64,000 bases of DNA from Solanum dulcamara. Lineage: Eukaryota > Streptophyta > Magnoliopsida > Solanales > Solanaceae. Below the pieces are notes generated by a model, which ran no database searches, had not been told where the DNA came from, and saw nothing but the letters and a program-made list of their open reading frames with translations. The DNA is taken from contig NC_077248.1 in assembly GCF_947179165.1 (NCBI RefSeq), forward strand, positions 10,289,256 through 10,353,255, written 5' to 3'. Shown here one piece after another: positions 33,762 to 44,598 of this stretch (the stretch's first letter is position 1; each line of letters begins with the position of its first letter). The position numbers and the translations under genes were made by a program.

Positions 33762-35435
33762 GTGGGATCATCAAATTACATCACAATTTGTGACGAAGAA
33801 GGTACTTCACTATATGTAAAAATTGAGGATGGGTTTGTAGATATTCATGCATGCCATCATATATCTTTTAATAATGGTGATCCTCAAAAAGATGAGGATG
33901 CATTGAAGGAAGTAAATCTTGGGGTTGATGATGATATAAGGCCTACATATGTAAGTACTTCACTGAATGACGATGAAGAAAAGAAATATATTGAGCTGCT
34001 TATGGAGTTTAGGGATGTATTTGCTTGGAGTTACAAAGAGATGACATGATTAGACCCTAAAGTTGCAATTCATCGTCTTGCTGTGAAATGAGGGACTCGT
34101 CCTATTAAACAAGCTCAACGTTGCTTTAGATCTGAACTGGTTCCTTTGATAAAAACTGAAGTTAACAAGCTCATTGAAGCAGGTTTCATTCATGAAGTCA
34201 AATATCCTACATGGATTTCGAGCATTGTTCCTGTAAGAAAGAATAATGGTCAAATTCGAGTTTGTGTTGACTTTAGAGATCTTAATAATGCATGCCTTAA
34301 GGATGAATTTTTTCTTCCAATCTCTGAGCTTATGATTGATGCCACGACTGGATACGAGACAATGTCTTTCATGAATGGTTCATCTGGATACAATCAAATT
34401 TGCATGGCACCATGGGATGAAGAACTTACTGCATTTTGCACTCCTAAAGATATATATTTCTACAAAGTATTGTCTTTTGGTTTAAAAAATATTGGGGCCA
34501 CTTATCAACGAGCCATGTAGAATATTTTTGATGACATGCTTCATAAAAATGTTGAGTGTTATGTCGATGACTTAGTGGTAAAATCAAGGAAGAGTGATGA
34601 CCACTTGCAAAATTTGAGAATGGTGTTCGAACGACTTCGAAGATACCAACTCAAAATGAACCCTTTAAAATGTGTCTTTGGAGTTACTTCAGAAAAGTTT
34701 CTCGATTTTATTGTTCTACATCGAGGAATCGAGATTGACCAAGATAAGATAGATGCTATTTTGAAGATGCCTGAGCCAAAAAATATTCATGAGTTAAAAA
34801 GCTTACAAGAAAAATTAGCATACCTTAGGAGGTTTATCTCAAATCTGGCTGGGAGATGTTAACCATTCAATCGCCTTATGAAGAAAGATATTCCTTTTGA
34901 ATGGGACCAAGCTTGTACCAATGCTTTCGAGAACATAAAGTCTTATATGATAAAGCCTCTAGTACTTGTAACTCCTATACCTAGAAAACCATTGATTTTA
35001 TATATTGTAGCACAAGAAAAGTCAGTTGGAGCACTTCTCGCACAAGAAAATAATGAAGGGAAAGAAAATGCCCTATATTACTTAAGTAGGATGATGACAC
35101 AAAACGAGATCAAGTATTCACCTATTGAGAAGTTATGTCTGGCAGTCTTATTCTCGATTCAGAAGATGAAGCATTACTTCCAAGCTCATATTGTGCAACT
35201 TATCTCTAAAGCGAATCCTATCAAGTTTGTCATGTCCAAGCCTGTCTTAAGTGATCGACTAGTAAGGTGGCACCTCCAATTTCAACAATTTGAAATTGTG
35301 TATATATCTCAGAAGGCAGTAAAAGGACAAGTGCTAGCAGATTTCTTGGGCAATCATCCAATTCTGAATGATTGGGAGTTATCTGATGAATTACCTGATG
35401 AAGACGCAATGCTAGTGGAAATTCAGCCACCTTGA
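33762..35435 (+). pseudogene. Tat-element reverse transcriptase and RNase H
   Basis: Blocks in order are: pre-RT 'MEFRDVFAWSYKEM' (34000-34049); RT fingers and palm 34146-34520 ('RKNNGQIRVCVDFRDLNNAC', 'SGYNQICMAPWDEELTAF', 'FGLKNIGATYQRAM'); the catalytic YVDD motif near 34560 in 34536-34862 ('CYVDDLVVKSRK'); and the connection plus RNase H 34878-35435 ('FEWDQACTNAFENIKSYM', 'LYYLSRMM', 'ADFLGNHP'). Stops at about 34047, 34089, 34518 and 34859 break it. Several of these replace expected Gln codons by single C-to-T changes. Confidence 0.88.
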
Positions 35436-35895
35436 AAGATGTATTTTGATTGTGCTGCAAATCGTGAAGGAGCCGGTGCTGGAGTGGTATTTGTCACTTT
35501 CCATGGAGAAGTTTTGTCGTACTCCTTCACTCTAACTCAATACTGCTCCAATAATGTTGTTGAATATCAAGCACTCTTGCTTGGGCTTGAAATGACCATT
35601 GATATGAAATAATTGCAACTACAAGTTTTTAGGGATTCCAAGTTAGTGATCAATCAAGTCTTGGCTAATTATGAAGTAAAGAAGCCTGAGTTAATCCCAT
35701 ACTGCAATTATGCTCAAAAGATGATAGGATGGCTTGGAGAGGTGACTATTCAATATGTCTGAAGAAAGGAAAATAAAAAGGCGGATGCATTGGCAGCTTT
35801 AGCTTCTGCATTAGTATCGCCTGAAGAAATGCAAATTGTGGTTTGCCAAAGATGGATAACTCCGCCTCCAGATAAGCATGAAGAAGAATTTTGAT
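35436..35895 (+). pseudogene. Tat-element second (archaeal-type) RNase H
   Basis: After the stop at 35433, the frame resumes with 'FDCAANREGAGAGVVFVTFH', 'NNVVEYQALLLGLEM', 'FRDSKLVINQVLANYEVKKP' and 'RKENKKADALAALASA'. These are the D..E..D pattern and C-terminal region of the extra RNase H domain that characterises the Tat lineage. In-frame stops near 35612 and 35761. The first catalytic Asp (FDCAAN), the Glu (VVEYQA) and the second Asp (FRDSKL) are all still readable. Confidence 0.82.
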
Positions 35896-36129
35896 AAGTT
35901 ATCGCCACTTCGGAGGCTGAAATTGATGATTGGCGACAACCAATAATAGATTATTTATGTTATGGAATATTGCCAGAAAATTGTCAAGAAGGACAGAAAT
36001 CCGACGACGAGCCCCTCATTTTCTTTATTATAAAAATATATTTATAGGCGGTCATTCAATGGAGTTCTCTTACGATGTTTGGGGGCAGATTAGTCTACTC
36101 AAGCTATGCAAGAAGCACATTCTGTAGTA

Positions 36130-37162
36130 TGTAGAGCGCATCAATCTGGGCCAAAACTCCATTTTCACATAAAAAAAGATGGGATATTACTGGCAAATCA
36201 TGGTGAAAGATTGTCTGAATTACGTCCAAAGATGTAAAGCTTGTCAATTCCATGCGAATTTTATACATAAACCCCCAGAAGTATTGCACCCAACGATTGC
36301 CTCATGGCCATTTGAAGCTCGGGATTTGGATGTTGTTGGATCATTGCCTAAGTCCTTGGGTGGACATTTGTACTTTCTGGTTGCAACTGACTACTTCTCA
36401 AAATGGGCAGAAGTTGTTTCTCTTAGAGAAGTAAAGAAAGAGAATGTCGCTAACTTCATTCGAGTCAATATTATCTACCATTTTGGTATTCTTCGATACA
36501 TATTGACAGATAATGGCAAACAAGTTAATGATGAAGATATGTGATCTTTTTGGCTTCAAGCAACACAATTCATCTATGAATTATGCGGCTTCTAATGGTC
36601 TCGCTGAAGCATTTAACAAGACACTCTGCAATTTGTTGAAGAAAGTTATTTCCAATTCTAAGAGAGATTGGCATGAAAGAATAGAAGAGGCTCTTTGGGA
36701 ATATAGGACTACGTATCGCACGCCAACAGAAGAGACTCCTTATTCTCTTGTGTATGGAGTTGAAGCAGTTCTTCCACTTGAGCGTCAAATTCCGTCATTG
36801 CGCCTTGCCATTCAAGAAGGACTCACTGATGAAGAAAATGCTCGGTTATGGCTTGAAGAATTGGAGGCTCTTGATGAAAAAAGACTAGAGGCCCAACAAA
36901 GTCTGAAATGTTATCAATCTCGTCTAGCTCGATCTTTTAATAAGAAGGTTCGTCTTAGATGCTGCCAAGTGGGTGATCAAGTTCTTGTTGTAAGAAGGCC
37001 CATTATTACTTCTCATCGGTTTGAAAGCAAGTTCTCCGCTAAATGGCATGGACCATATGTGGTACAAGAAGTATATTAAAGTGGCGCTTACAAACTGGTT
37101 GATTTAGAAGGATTGCGCATTGGCCCCATTAACGAAAAGTTCATAAAGAGATACTATCCTTG
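36130..37162 (+). pseudogene. Tat-element integrase
   Basis: Frames 36179-36544 and 36513-37079 overlap with a frameshift. The zinc-binding end 'YVQRCKACQFHAN' is followed by the catalytic core 'DVVGSLPKSLGGHLYFLVAT' and 'GILRYILTDNGKQ', then 'NGLAEAFNKTLCNLLKKVIS' with the third acidic position, and the C-terminal 'RSFNKKVRLRCCQVGDQVLV' and 'AKWHGPYVVQEVY'. It ends with 'EKFIKRYYP' and a stop at 37162 after an in-frame stop at 37077. A few residues around the second Asp region are frameshifted. Confidence 0.85.
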
Positions 37163-38068
37163 AAGAAAAAAAACACACTCCTTAAGGTACGAGTATAACC
37201 TGCATGTTACTCGTGGTCCGCAAGAGTATAAACTGTGCACGACATCAAAAAAAATATCCACTAGGTTGAAAATCTCGAAAGAGGCGGCCTAGGAAAAAGT
37301 TAGGACGCAAAAAAAATCACTCTTTCAGAACTACGTTATGACTTGATCCTCTTCACTGAGGTACGTAGGCGCTTGAAATTACATTCTGAGTTCAGTCGCA
37401 TGAGTAATCAAAAAAAACACATAGTCTCTCTTGACCCTCTTTACCGAGGTCCGTGGTGCTTAGAGTTACATCCTAAGTTTAGTCTCATAAATTTAAAAGA
37501 AATGGGGCACGCTATTATTTGAGCATCACAATGTTCTTGTAGATTGTCATATATAATGTGTGAATTAGAGAAGGCCAATCAAGATAGAATTTGAATTGAT
37601 TTCAAAGAAATATTTGTACAAATTCGTAAATTTATTAGTTGTGATTATTGTACACAATGTAGTTTATGAACCTTCTGTTCGGCTTCTCTACGCTGAGATA
37701 TAAGTGTTTTTAATAAGATCATGCGGATATGAATCAGTCAGCTTTCCTGTATGTGAAGTTCATTTTTGAAGTTTGTTTAGAACGATCCTGGGGGACTTGA
37801 GATATAAATTTTGGATATGTTTTAGATTAAGAAGTTTGGTTTCTGATAAATTAAGTCTTTCCTGACTTTGGTGCTTTCATACAATAATATATCTCTTGTA
37901 CTATCGAAACACACAAGGTATCGCAACTCTGAAGAAGAGGAAGTCAAATTTCTAATCTGTAAAAAAAAGTGTTTTATTAGCGCTTCAATTAGTAATTCGA
38001 TAATCATGGTCATGAATCTCAATAATGAACGATTATATTCTTTGAGCAAGACCTATGCCTAATCTAGA
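37163..38068. other. Post-pol spacer of the Tat element
   Basis: No supported frame. It contains the repeated phrase 'tacgtaggcgcttgaaattac' / 'ccgtggtgcttagagttaca' in loosely similar blocks at about 37350 and 37445. Long non-coding 3' regions after pol are usual for Tat elements. Confidence 0.5.
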
Positions 38069-39125
38069 TAGTGGAAATTCTTTACAAATCATGTAAAGTC
38101 TTTGTCTTAGACGGTGTAAAGTCTTTGGCTTGGACTATGGGATGATTTTGACTCAGATGGTGTAAAGTCTTTGTCACGAATCATGGAAAGTATTTGCCTT
38201 AGACGATGTAAATTCTTTAGCTCGGACTATGAAATGTCTTTGACTCAGATGGTGTAAAGTACTTGTCACAAATCATATAAAGTCTTTGCCTTAGACGGTG
38301 TAAAGTCTTTAGCTCGGACTATGGAATGCCTTTGACTCAGACGGTGTAAAGTCTTTGCCACAAATCATGTAAAGTCTTTGCCTTAGACGGTGTAAAGTCT
38401 TTAGTTCGGACTATGGAATGCCTTTGGCTCAGACGGTGTAAAGTCTTTACCACAAATCATGTAAACTCTTTGTCTTAGACGGTGTAAAGTCTTTAGCTTG
38501 GATTATGGAATGCCTTTGACTCAAACGGTGTAAAGTCTTTGCCACAAATCATGTAAAGTCTTTGCCTTTGAAGAATTAGGTTCGAATAAATTTTCTGGGT
38601 GTAAAGTTTTTAGCCCAGACTATGGAATGTCTTTGACTCATACGGTGTAAAGTCTTTGCCACAAATCATGTAAAAATTTTGCCTTAGACGGTGTAAAATC
38701 TTTATCTCGAACTATGGAATGTCTTTGACTCAAACGGTGTAAAGTCTTTGCCATAAATCATGTAAAGTCTTTGCCTTAGACGGTGTAAAGTCTTTAGCTC
38801 GAACTATGAAATGCCTTTGACTCATACAGTGTAAAGTCTTTGTCATAAATCATGTAAAGTCTTTGCCTCAGACGGTGTAAAGTCTTTGGCTTGGAGTATG
38901 AGATGCCTTTGACTCAAACGATGTAAAGTTTTTGCCACAAATCATACAAAGTCTTTGCCTCAGACGGTGTAAAGTTTTTATCACAAATCATGTAAAATAT
39001 TTGTATTAGACAGTGTAAAGACTTTGGCTCAAACAATGCGGCACCTTCGGATCAAATGGTGTAAAGTCTTTACCAAGAATAATGTAAAATTATTGGCCCA
39101 AACAATGCAGCACCTTTGACTCCAA
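38069..39125. repeat. 92-bp higher-order tandem array (two 46-bp half units)
   Basis: About eleven units. One 46-bp half reads acggtgtaaagtctttagct plus cggactatggaatgcctttg plus actcag. The other half reads acggtgtaaagtctttgcca plus caaatcatgtaaagtctttg plus ccttag. Both halves share the opening acggtgtaaagtcttt, so the array began as a 46-bp monomer and was amplified as a dimer. Edge units at 38069-38230 and 38990-39125 are more diverged than the middle. It lies in the 3' region of the Tat element. Confidence 0.9.
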
Positions 39126-39202
39126 TAGAATAAAAGTTCATTGCATATGAAGTAATATTTTTACTTTAAAAAAAAGGCCTAAACAAATAAAATGGCCTAA
39201 AC

Positions 39203-39731
39203 AAAAAAAAATGTACCTCGTATCTTGATAAACTCAAGAGTGTATGCAAAAAAGAGCATCAAAATTGCCAATGCCAATGATAAAAATAAGTAAAAGGAGA
39301 AATTCTATTTATAGACAAATAGTGATGGTGAGAAAGTTTTTCTCCCAAAGTAACTATAATTACTTTTTGGATTAGGACTCTAGTGGAATGTTACAAATTT
39401 ATTCTCTTCACTAAAAAAAATGTACCTCGTATCTTGATGAATTCAAGAGTGTATGCAAAAAGTAGCATCAAAATTGTCAATGTCAATGATAAAAATAAAT
39501 AAAAGGAAAAAGTCTATTTATAGACAAATAATGATGGTGAGGAAGTCCTTCTCCCAAAGTAACTATAATTACTTTTTGGGTTAGGACTCTAGTGGAATGG
39601 TACAAATTTATTCTCTCCGCTAAAAAAAATAGCCTAAAAAAATTGCCTAAACAAAAAAAAAACGTATCTCGTATCTTGATGAACTCAAGAGTGTATGCAA
39701 AAAAGAGCATCAAAATTGTCAATTTACTACA
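39203..39731. repeat. Duplicated ~210-240-bp block before the right LTR
   Basis: The segment 'gtacctcgtatcttgatgaa' plus 'ttcaagagtgtatgcaaaaa' and, further on, 'tctatttatagacaaatagt' plus 'tccc aaagtaactataattac' occurs at 39212, again at 39420, and partially at 39660. The two full copies differ by few bases, so the duplication is younger than the pol decay. Confidence 0.8.
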
Positions 39732-40127
39732 AAAAGCAAGAAGAGAGCTCGTGGATCAAAGGCCACAAATTTTCTACAAAGCTACAAAGTTCAAGTAATC
39801 AAATTCAAGCTCAAGAACGAAGAAAAATATCAAAAAATTCACGATCAAGTTACTTGTTCATATTTATTATCCGTCATAACCATACAGGTGTTCGTGACAA
39901 ATAATTCAAATCAAAATTTGAAGACGAAGATTCAAGATCAAGTTATTCAAGCCCTTGATTCTAAATCAAATTTAAGTTTAACATATTTCATATTATTTGA
40001 AGAATCAGAAAATGAATTATCATAGAGATTGTAACATGCATTACATTTTGAAATCAAATATTACTCTTTGTTACTCCAATTTTTCGGTCTTGATTATTTA
40101 TTTTTTTCGGCTCGAAAATTTGTTGTT
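39732..40127 (+). repeat. Right LTR (R-U5 part) of the Tat element
   Basis: It starts near 'aagcaagaagagagctcgtgg' counterparts (inverted at 30290-30307) and ends near 'ggctcgaaaatttgttg'. It has the same orientation as pol, opposite to the left LTR. The U3 that should precede it is not the tandem-repeat U3 of the left copy. Confidence 0.72.
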
Positions 40128-40424
40128 TACAGGATGCTTAGGCTAGTCAAAAAGCAATTCCTTTTACCAAAATTTTGAAGTTTGTTGTATCAAAAACACA
40201 CCTAAACTATCCTTTTTTGAGTTTTATATCTAAACTATCACTTATTGCATTGATAAAATATTTCACATTGACAAAAATTAAATAAACAATTAATATTAGT
40301 TAAAAATTAAAAACTAAAGTATTTTTATTCTAAAAGAAAGAAATTAATTATTACCAAAACAGCCATTAAAAGAAAGCAACTTTATGACTAATACTAGAAC
40401 AGAAATAAAATAGGAAAACTTACA

Positions 40425-40792
40425 TAAATATACAATATTAAGAAAATATTTACCATCTATAGCAATAAAAAAAAATTTTAATACATATTGGCTATTGCAG
40501 AGAACTATTTATAAAACATATATAATACAAGTTTTATAGATAGATAATACATTTATCACATACTTTAATAGATTTATAATATATTGTGTCAATTTCTTAC
40601 TACACAAAGATAATATATATTTTAAAACACTTATAATACATTTATATTGTATGCATAATTCACTTTTAATACAAGTGTAGATTTATCATAATATTGCTAT
40701 GTATTGCTATAAATTGTAATAAATAAAAAATATCGCTAAAATCAGTAATTAATTTTTAAAAAACACTCAATTAAGTAATTTTTCCAATTAAA
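40425..40792. repeat. Left arm of a long inverted repeat around the exonuclease-like gene
   Basis: About 370 bp, inverted relative to 42053-42455. Matching blocks include 'acataaatatacaatatta', 'aactatttataaaacatata', 'taatacaagtgtagatttat' and 'tttaaaaaacactcaatt'. AT-rich with no coding content. Confidence 0.85.
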
Positions 40793-40925
40793 TACCCAGT
40801 CGGCCCACCTAAAGGTTGAGTGCCGATTGTAATAGTGACACATCCAAATAAAAACTTGAAGAAATAAAGACAAGGAGAGGAGTGAGAATTCATAAATAAC
40901 AGCACTGAATAACCAGATGAAGTTA

Positions 40926-41591
40926 CTACTGACTTGCAGTTGCACTTGTCGCATCAGTAATTAACTTGCTTGCAATTTGATAGCATGAATGAACTTGATA
41001 CATCGCCAATTTCACCTCCTCCTCCGATAGAATCGAAGACGATTGCCAATTAGGACGTATTGAACCTTCACTAATGACAGGCTTCTTAATATCAATGCCA
41101 ACTTCACCCATCAACTCTTCTAGTGTACAACTCAGCAGATTTGGCTTCTTACAAAGCTTACCAGTCAAATAACCAACATAGACGACTCTATTAAATTCTA
41201 ATTTCTCGCCGCTACTTCCAGATATATATGACACAGTAGAATTCTGCCTAATATTTCCAGGACCTATAAAAGTGATACTTCTGTCCTTCAGGAACTCCTT
41301 AAGAGAATGGGGGATATCAATTAGATTATCCAACACCATCATGCGATTAAATTGAATTATTAGGCACCGTTTTTTCACATGAAACAGCAACAGATCTCCA
41401 TTATTTACAACATCAATTCCAACAAATGGATCTGGAGTACTCTTCAATACACTTTTTAGTTCCGAGATGCTACTGTTCATAATAGCTTCGCGGTCAGTGA
41501 CGGTTGTGATGACAATCTCCTTACCAATTTTCACGTTGTAAATGCTCGCTTGGATCAGCCAAGAAATAGGCAACAGCTCTGACATGTTCAC
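40926..41591 (-). CDS. Werner-type 3'-5' exonuclease-like protein, likely catalytically dead
   Basis: A 221-aa intronless frame. The N-terminal part 'YNVKIGKEIVITTVTD' (18-33), the core 'DPFVGIDVVNNGDLLLF' (54-70), 'KKRCLIIQFNRM' (73-84) and the C-terminal 'EEEVKLAMYQVHSCYQIASKL' match the DEDDy 3'-5' exonuclease fold of plant WRN-like proteins in order and length (usually about 200 aa). In active members the first motif is D-x-E. Here Asp60 is kept, but the residue two further on is Val, and the late D-x3-x-Y motif has lost its Asp (AMYQVHSCY) while keeping the Tyr. So I infer binding or no function rather than nuclease activity. The start is the ATG at 41591. The gene lies between long inverted repeats and has a decayed paralogue at 47130. 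Expression is unknown. Confidence 0.75.
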   Translation of the reverse strand: MNMSELLPISWLIQASIYNVKIGKEIVITTVTDREAIMNSSISELKSVLKSTPDPFVGIDVVNNGDLLLFHVKKRCLIIQFNRMMVLDNLIDIPHSLKEFLKDRSITFIGPGNIRQNSTVSYISGSSGEKLEFNRVVYVGYLTGKLCKKPNLLSCTLEELMGEVGIDIKKPVISEGSIRPNWQSSSILSEEEVKLAMYQVHSCYQIASKLITDATSATASQ

Positions 41592-42052
41592 TCTTAATAT
41601 TTGAAAACTGCTGCAGTAAATTTTCTACGAAACTAAGGTCTCCGTTATTTAGGCAATCAGGATCGTGAGTGAACAGAGGCAACAAGGGGAGTGATTTACA
41701 GGACGAAAATTCCTTGGATTTCTGATCCAATCCGCAGGAATCAATAGAAAAGGCTCGGTTATTGATAGAGTGAATAGATCTCTCCGTGCGTACGAATTCG
41801 AAAAGTAAAACGGAAAATTGGAGGGATATTACTAAAGGAATCCGCTTGGAAGAGAGATTGCGTGCATTGATCTGAGGGAGAAGAAAAAGGAAGAAAAGAG
41901 GGCGTCTGGGTTTGCTGAGGAAGAAAGCGAGGGGTATACGGGATTTGATATTCTCCTGAAAGTAGTCGGAGTCTTATTGCTTACGACTCTTCATCCGAAA
42001 ATGCAGTTGGGACTTGGGAGAGTCCAGGCAATATTGGTCGTAGTAAATAGTA
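41592..42052. other. Upstream region of the exonuclease-like gene
   Basis: A 69-aa frame at 41521-41730 (minus) overlaps the gene start in another frame and is probably 5' leader sequence carried with the gene. 41800-41990 is less AT-rich than its surroundings, as expected for a transcribed leader or promoter. No defined promoter element is claimed. Confidence 0.4.
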
Positions 42053-42455
42053 GGAAAAATTACTTGATTGATGATTGAGTGTTTTTTAAAAATTAAGTAC
42101 TGATTTTAACGATATTTTTTATTTATTATCATTTATAGTAATATATAGTAATATTATAATAAATCTACACTTGTATTATAAGTGAATTATGCATACAATA
42201 TAAATGTATTATAAGTGTTTTAAAATATATATTATGTTTGTGTAGTAAGAAACTAACATAATGTATTATAAGTCTATTAAAATATGTGATAAATATATTA
42301 TCCATCTATAAAACTTGTATTATATATGTTTTATAAATAGTTCTCTACAATATGTATTAAAACTGTATTATAAATATATTATAAGTGTTCAGTAAAATTA
42401 TTTTTTTATTGCTATAAATGATAAATATTTTTTTAATATTGTATATTTATGTCCC
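42053..42455. repeat. Right arm of the long inverted repeat
   Basis: Inverted counterpart of 40425-40792, with 'gagtgttttttaaaaatta', 'ataaatctacacttgtatta', 'tatatgttttataaatagtt' and 'taatattgtatatttatgt'. It is slightly longer, owing to small insertions. No exact target-site duplication was found outside the arms. Confidence 0.85.
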
Positions 42456-42656
42456 TAAATAGTAATGTAGAATTTGGCGATGTTGACAAGGTTGGTATAG
42501 ATACATGCTGCCACACACTCTAGCCATTTTTATCCGATACAAATCTAGGGATCCTTTTTAAATAAACTGAAAATTCTATGAAAAACACTTTTTTTTGTAA
42601 ATTTTTATAAACGTTAGATTATAATTTAATATTTTATTTGTAAGATTTGAAGAAAC

Positions 42657-42658
<2 letters not shown>

Positions 42659-42714
<56 letters not shown>
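42659..42714. repeat. (TA)n microsatellite
   Basis: Uninterrupted TA dinucleotide run of about 28 units. Confidence 0.97.
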
Positions 42715-42718
<4 letters not shown>

Positions 42719-44598
42719 GAGAGTAGTTTGTAATATGATTAAGTCAAGTGACAAGCTAATGAAAAGTAATTTGGCAATTTTAAGTCAAAGTTAATAAATT
42801 TCGTAATAAAAAAATTAATTGAAAGATTAAAAGTTTTTTTTTCATTAGCTTAAAAATAGAAATTCATAGATAGAAGAGTTCTAAATTACTTTTACTATTT
42901 CATAAACTTATCATTTTCAGATATTGTAAATAAATTTAAATATAAAAATATAGAACTAATAATAATAAAAAAAATAGTAATAGGAATAGTAGCACGAGTA
43001 ATATCAATAATAATAATTTATATATAAATTGTAGTAGTAGTAGCTATAATAAAATAAAAATTAACAAACAAACAAAAAAGAAGGAAAGAAATAGAAATTC
43101 ATAGGCAGAAGAGTTCTAAATGAACTCTTACTATTTTCTAAACTTATTATTTTCAAATATTATAAAAAAATTAAAAAATAAATAAAATAAATAAAATAAT
43201 ACTTATAATAATAATGATAGAAATAATAATAATTAATAATAGCAATAGTAATATAAATAACAACAACAACAACAATAATAATAATAATAATTAGTTGTAG
43301 TAGTAGTAAAAATAATTATTAAAAAAAATAGAAAAATAACAAACAAACATAAGAAAGAAAAAAAAAGATGAATGAGGAAAGGGAAAAACGTAGGGTGAGG
43401 GGGAGGGGAGGGGGAGGGGGGTGAATCTTATTAATTTCAAAAAAATAATAATTTAAATATCTATCTTATAAAAAAAAATCATTGTATTTATAAAATCAAT
43501 GATAAGGAAGAGTAACAAAATAATCATCATTTAAGAAAATTAATGAATTCAAATTTAAATGTAATTTGAATTCTAATAGAGTTCACTTCTTAGACTCTCT
43601 TTATATATACTCATGATAAAATGATTTATAATATTAATCTTACCTTTTTTTTTTGTTATTGATTATTAGCTTATTGCTGAATTTATTTATTGCATTCTTC
43701 ACTTTCTATAAACTTTTTTTGATTCAATATTTTCATTGTTTATATGTAGGTGAGTAATGATCGTATTACATACTAATTTTTTGGATACGATATGCAAACT
43801 TCAATTCGAGCAAGTACCATTTTTCAATTCTAATTTTGTTCATTTATTTTTTGATAAAAATAAATACTTCGAGAGTAAATTTGTGAATGTGAATATATTT
43901 ACAAATATTATTAAATCACTTTTTTCTTGTCTTTCTCTTAAGTATGAAAGCGACTTTCTGAAGCAGTACTATATCACATTCATATTAAGTTTAATGCATT
44001 TTCCACAGAAATACGAATTTTTAAAATTATATAATTAAACACAGTGTATATAAGTTAGAATTCTTTATTCATGACTTATTATTTTCTTTAAAATTCATAT
44101 TGAAATTTTATGTGCATTATGAATTTTTTTTAATTCTTAGGACAAGTTAATAACTTATCTGAGTAAAAATATTAAAAAATAAAATATAAGATAAAATTTT
44201 ATATTTTTTTTATAAAGTCTTTTAACTTAAATTTTAAATTATAAATGCTTCTAACATATTAGATTATTCTGGAGTCTTCTTCAAATATATATTTTATTTA
44301 TTTTATTATGCATAACAAAATTATCTATGCTAATTTCGATAATTTAACTCAAAGTCAAATTAGATAAAAATAACATAATTAAAACACAGTAGAAAAAATA
44401 TAAACAGGGGATTGGCGGGTTGGGGGATCTGAACTATTTTTAAAAATATAATGAAGTAATTAGATAATACGCATATTATTATTTATAAATTTTAAACAAA
44501 AGAGATGGGAGAAAAGTAGTATAAAAATTTTAATTATTTTTGACAACCAGAAATCTTTATATTGTAAATAATATAATTTAAAAAATGTCAAACGCAAT
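42715..44598. other. Intergenic AT-rich DNA
   Basis: No supported gene. A duplicated block ('gaaattcatag..agaagagttctaaat' at 42853 and 43091) and AAC/AAT repeats at 43258-43292 are visible, with a strongly G-rich run at 43395-43422. The 93-aa frame at 43757-44038 lacks any motif. Confidence 0.5.
43395..43422 (+). other. G-rich run with G-quadruplex potential
   Basis: At least four runs of three or more G (ggg, ggggg, gggg, ggggg, gggggg) separated by one to two A bases within about 28 bp, in an otherwise AT-rich region. Confidence 0.6.

Larger units (their letters stand above)
29899..40127 (+). mobile_element. Degenerate Tat-lineage Ty3-gypsy retrotransposon, rearranged 5' end
   Basis: The plus-strand coding order gag, protease, RT, RNase H, second RNase H, integrase with an unrelated long 3' region fits the Tat group of plant Ty3-gypsy elements. 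The right end (39732-40127) is an LTR R-U5 region in the same orientation as pol. The left end (29899-30307) is the reverse complement of that region, so the left LTR points the wrong way. Many stops interrupt pol. The element is inactive. Confidence 0.8.

Noticed and set aside
38069..39125. Regular repeats resembling a CRISPR array
   Set aside because: The 'spacers' are themselves repeats, the unit is a 46/92-bp tandem dimer, and the DNA is plant nuclear. It is a satellite-like array.
41521..41730. Possible first exon of the exonuclease-like gene in a different frame
   Set aside because: The only splice that would join it in frame implies an intron of about 50 nt, and the main frame already contains the family's N-terminal 'TTVTD' block.
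43757..44038. 93-aa open frame, plus strand
   Set aside because: AT-rich and Phe/Asn/Lys-rich, with no motif, no splice context and no recognisable homology; probably chance.
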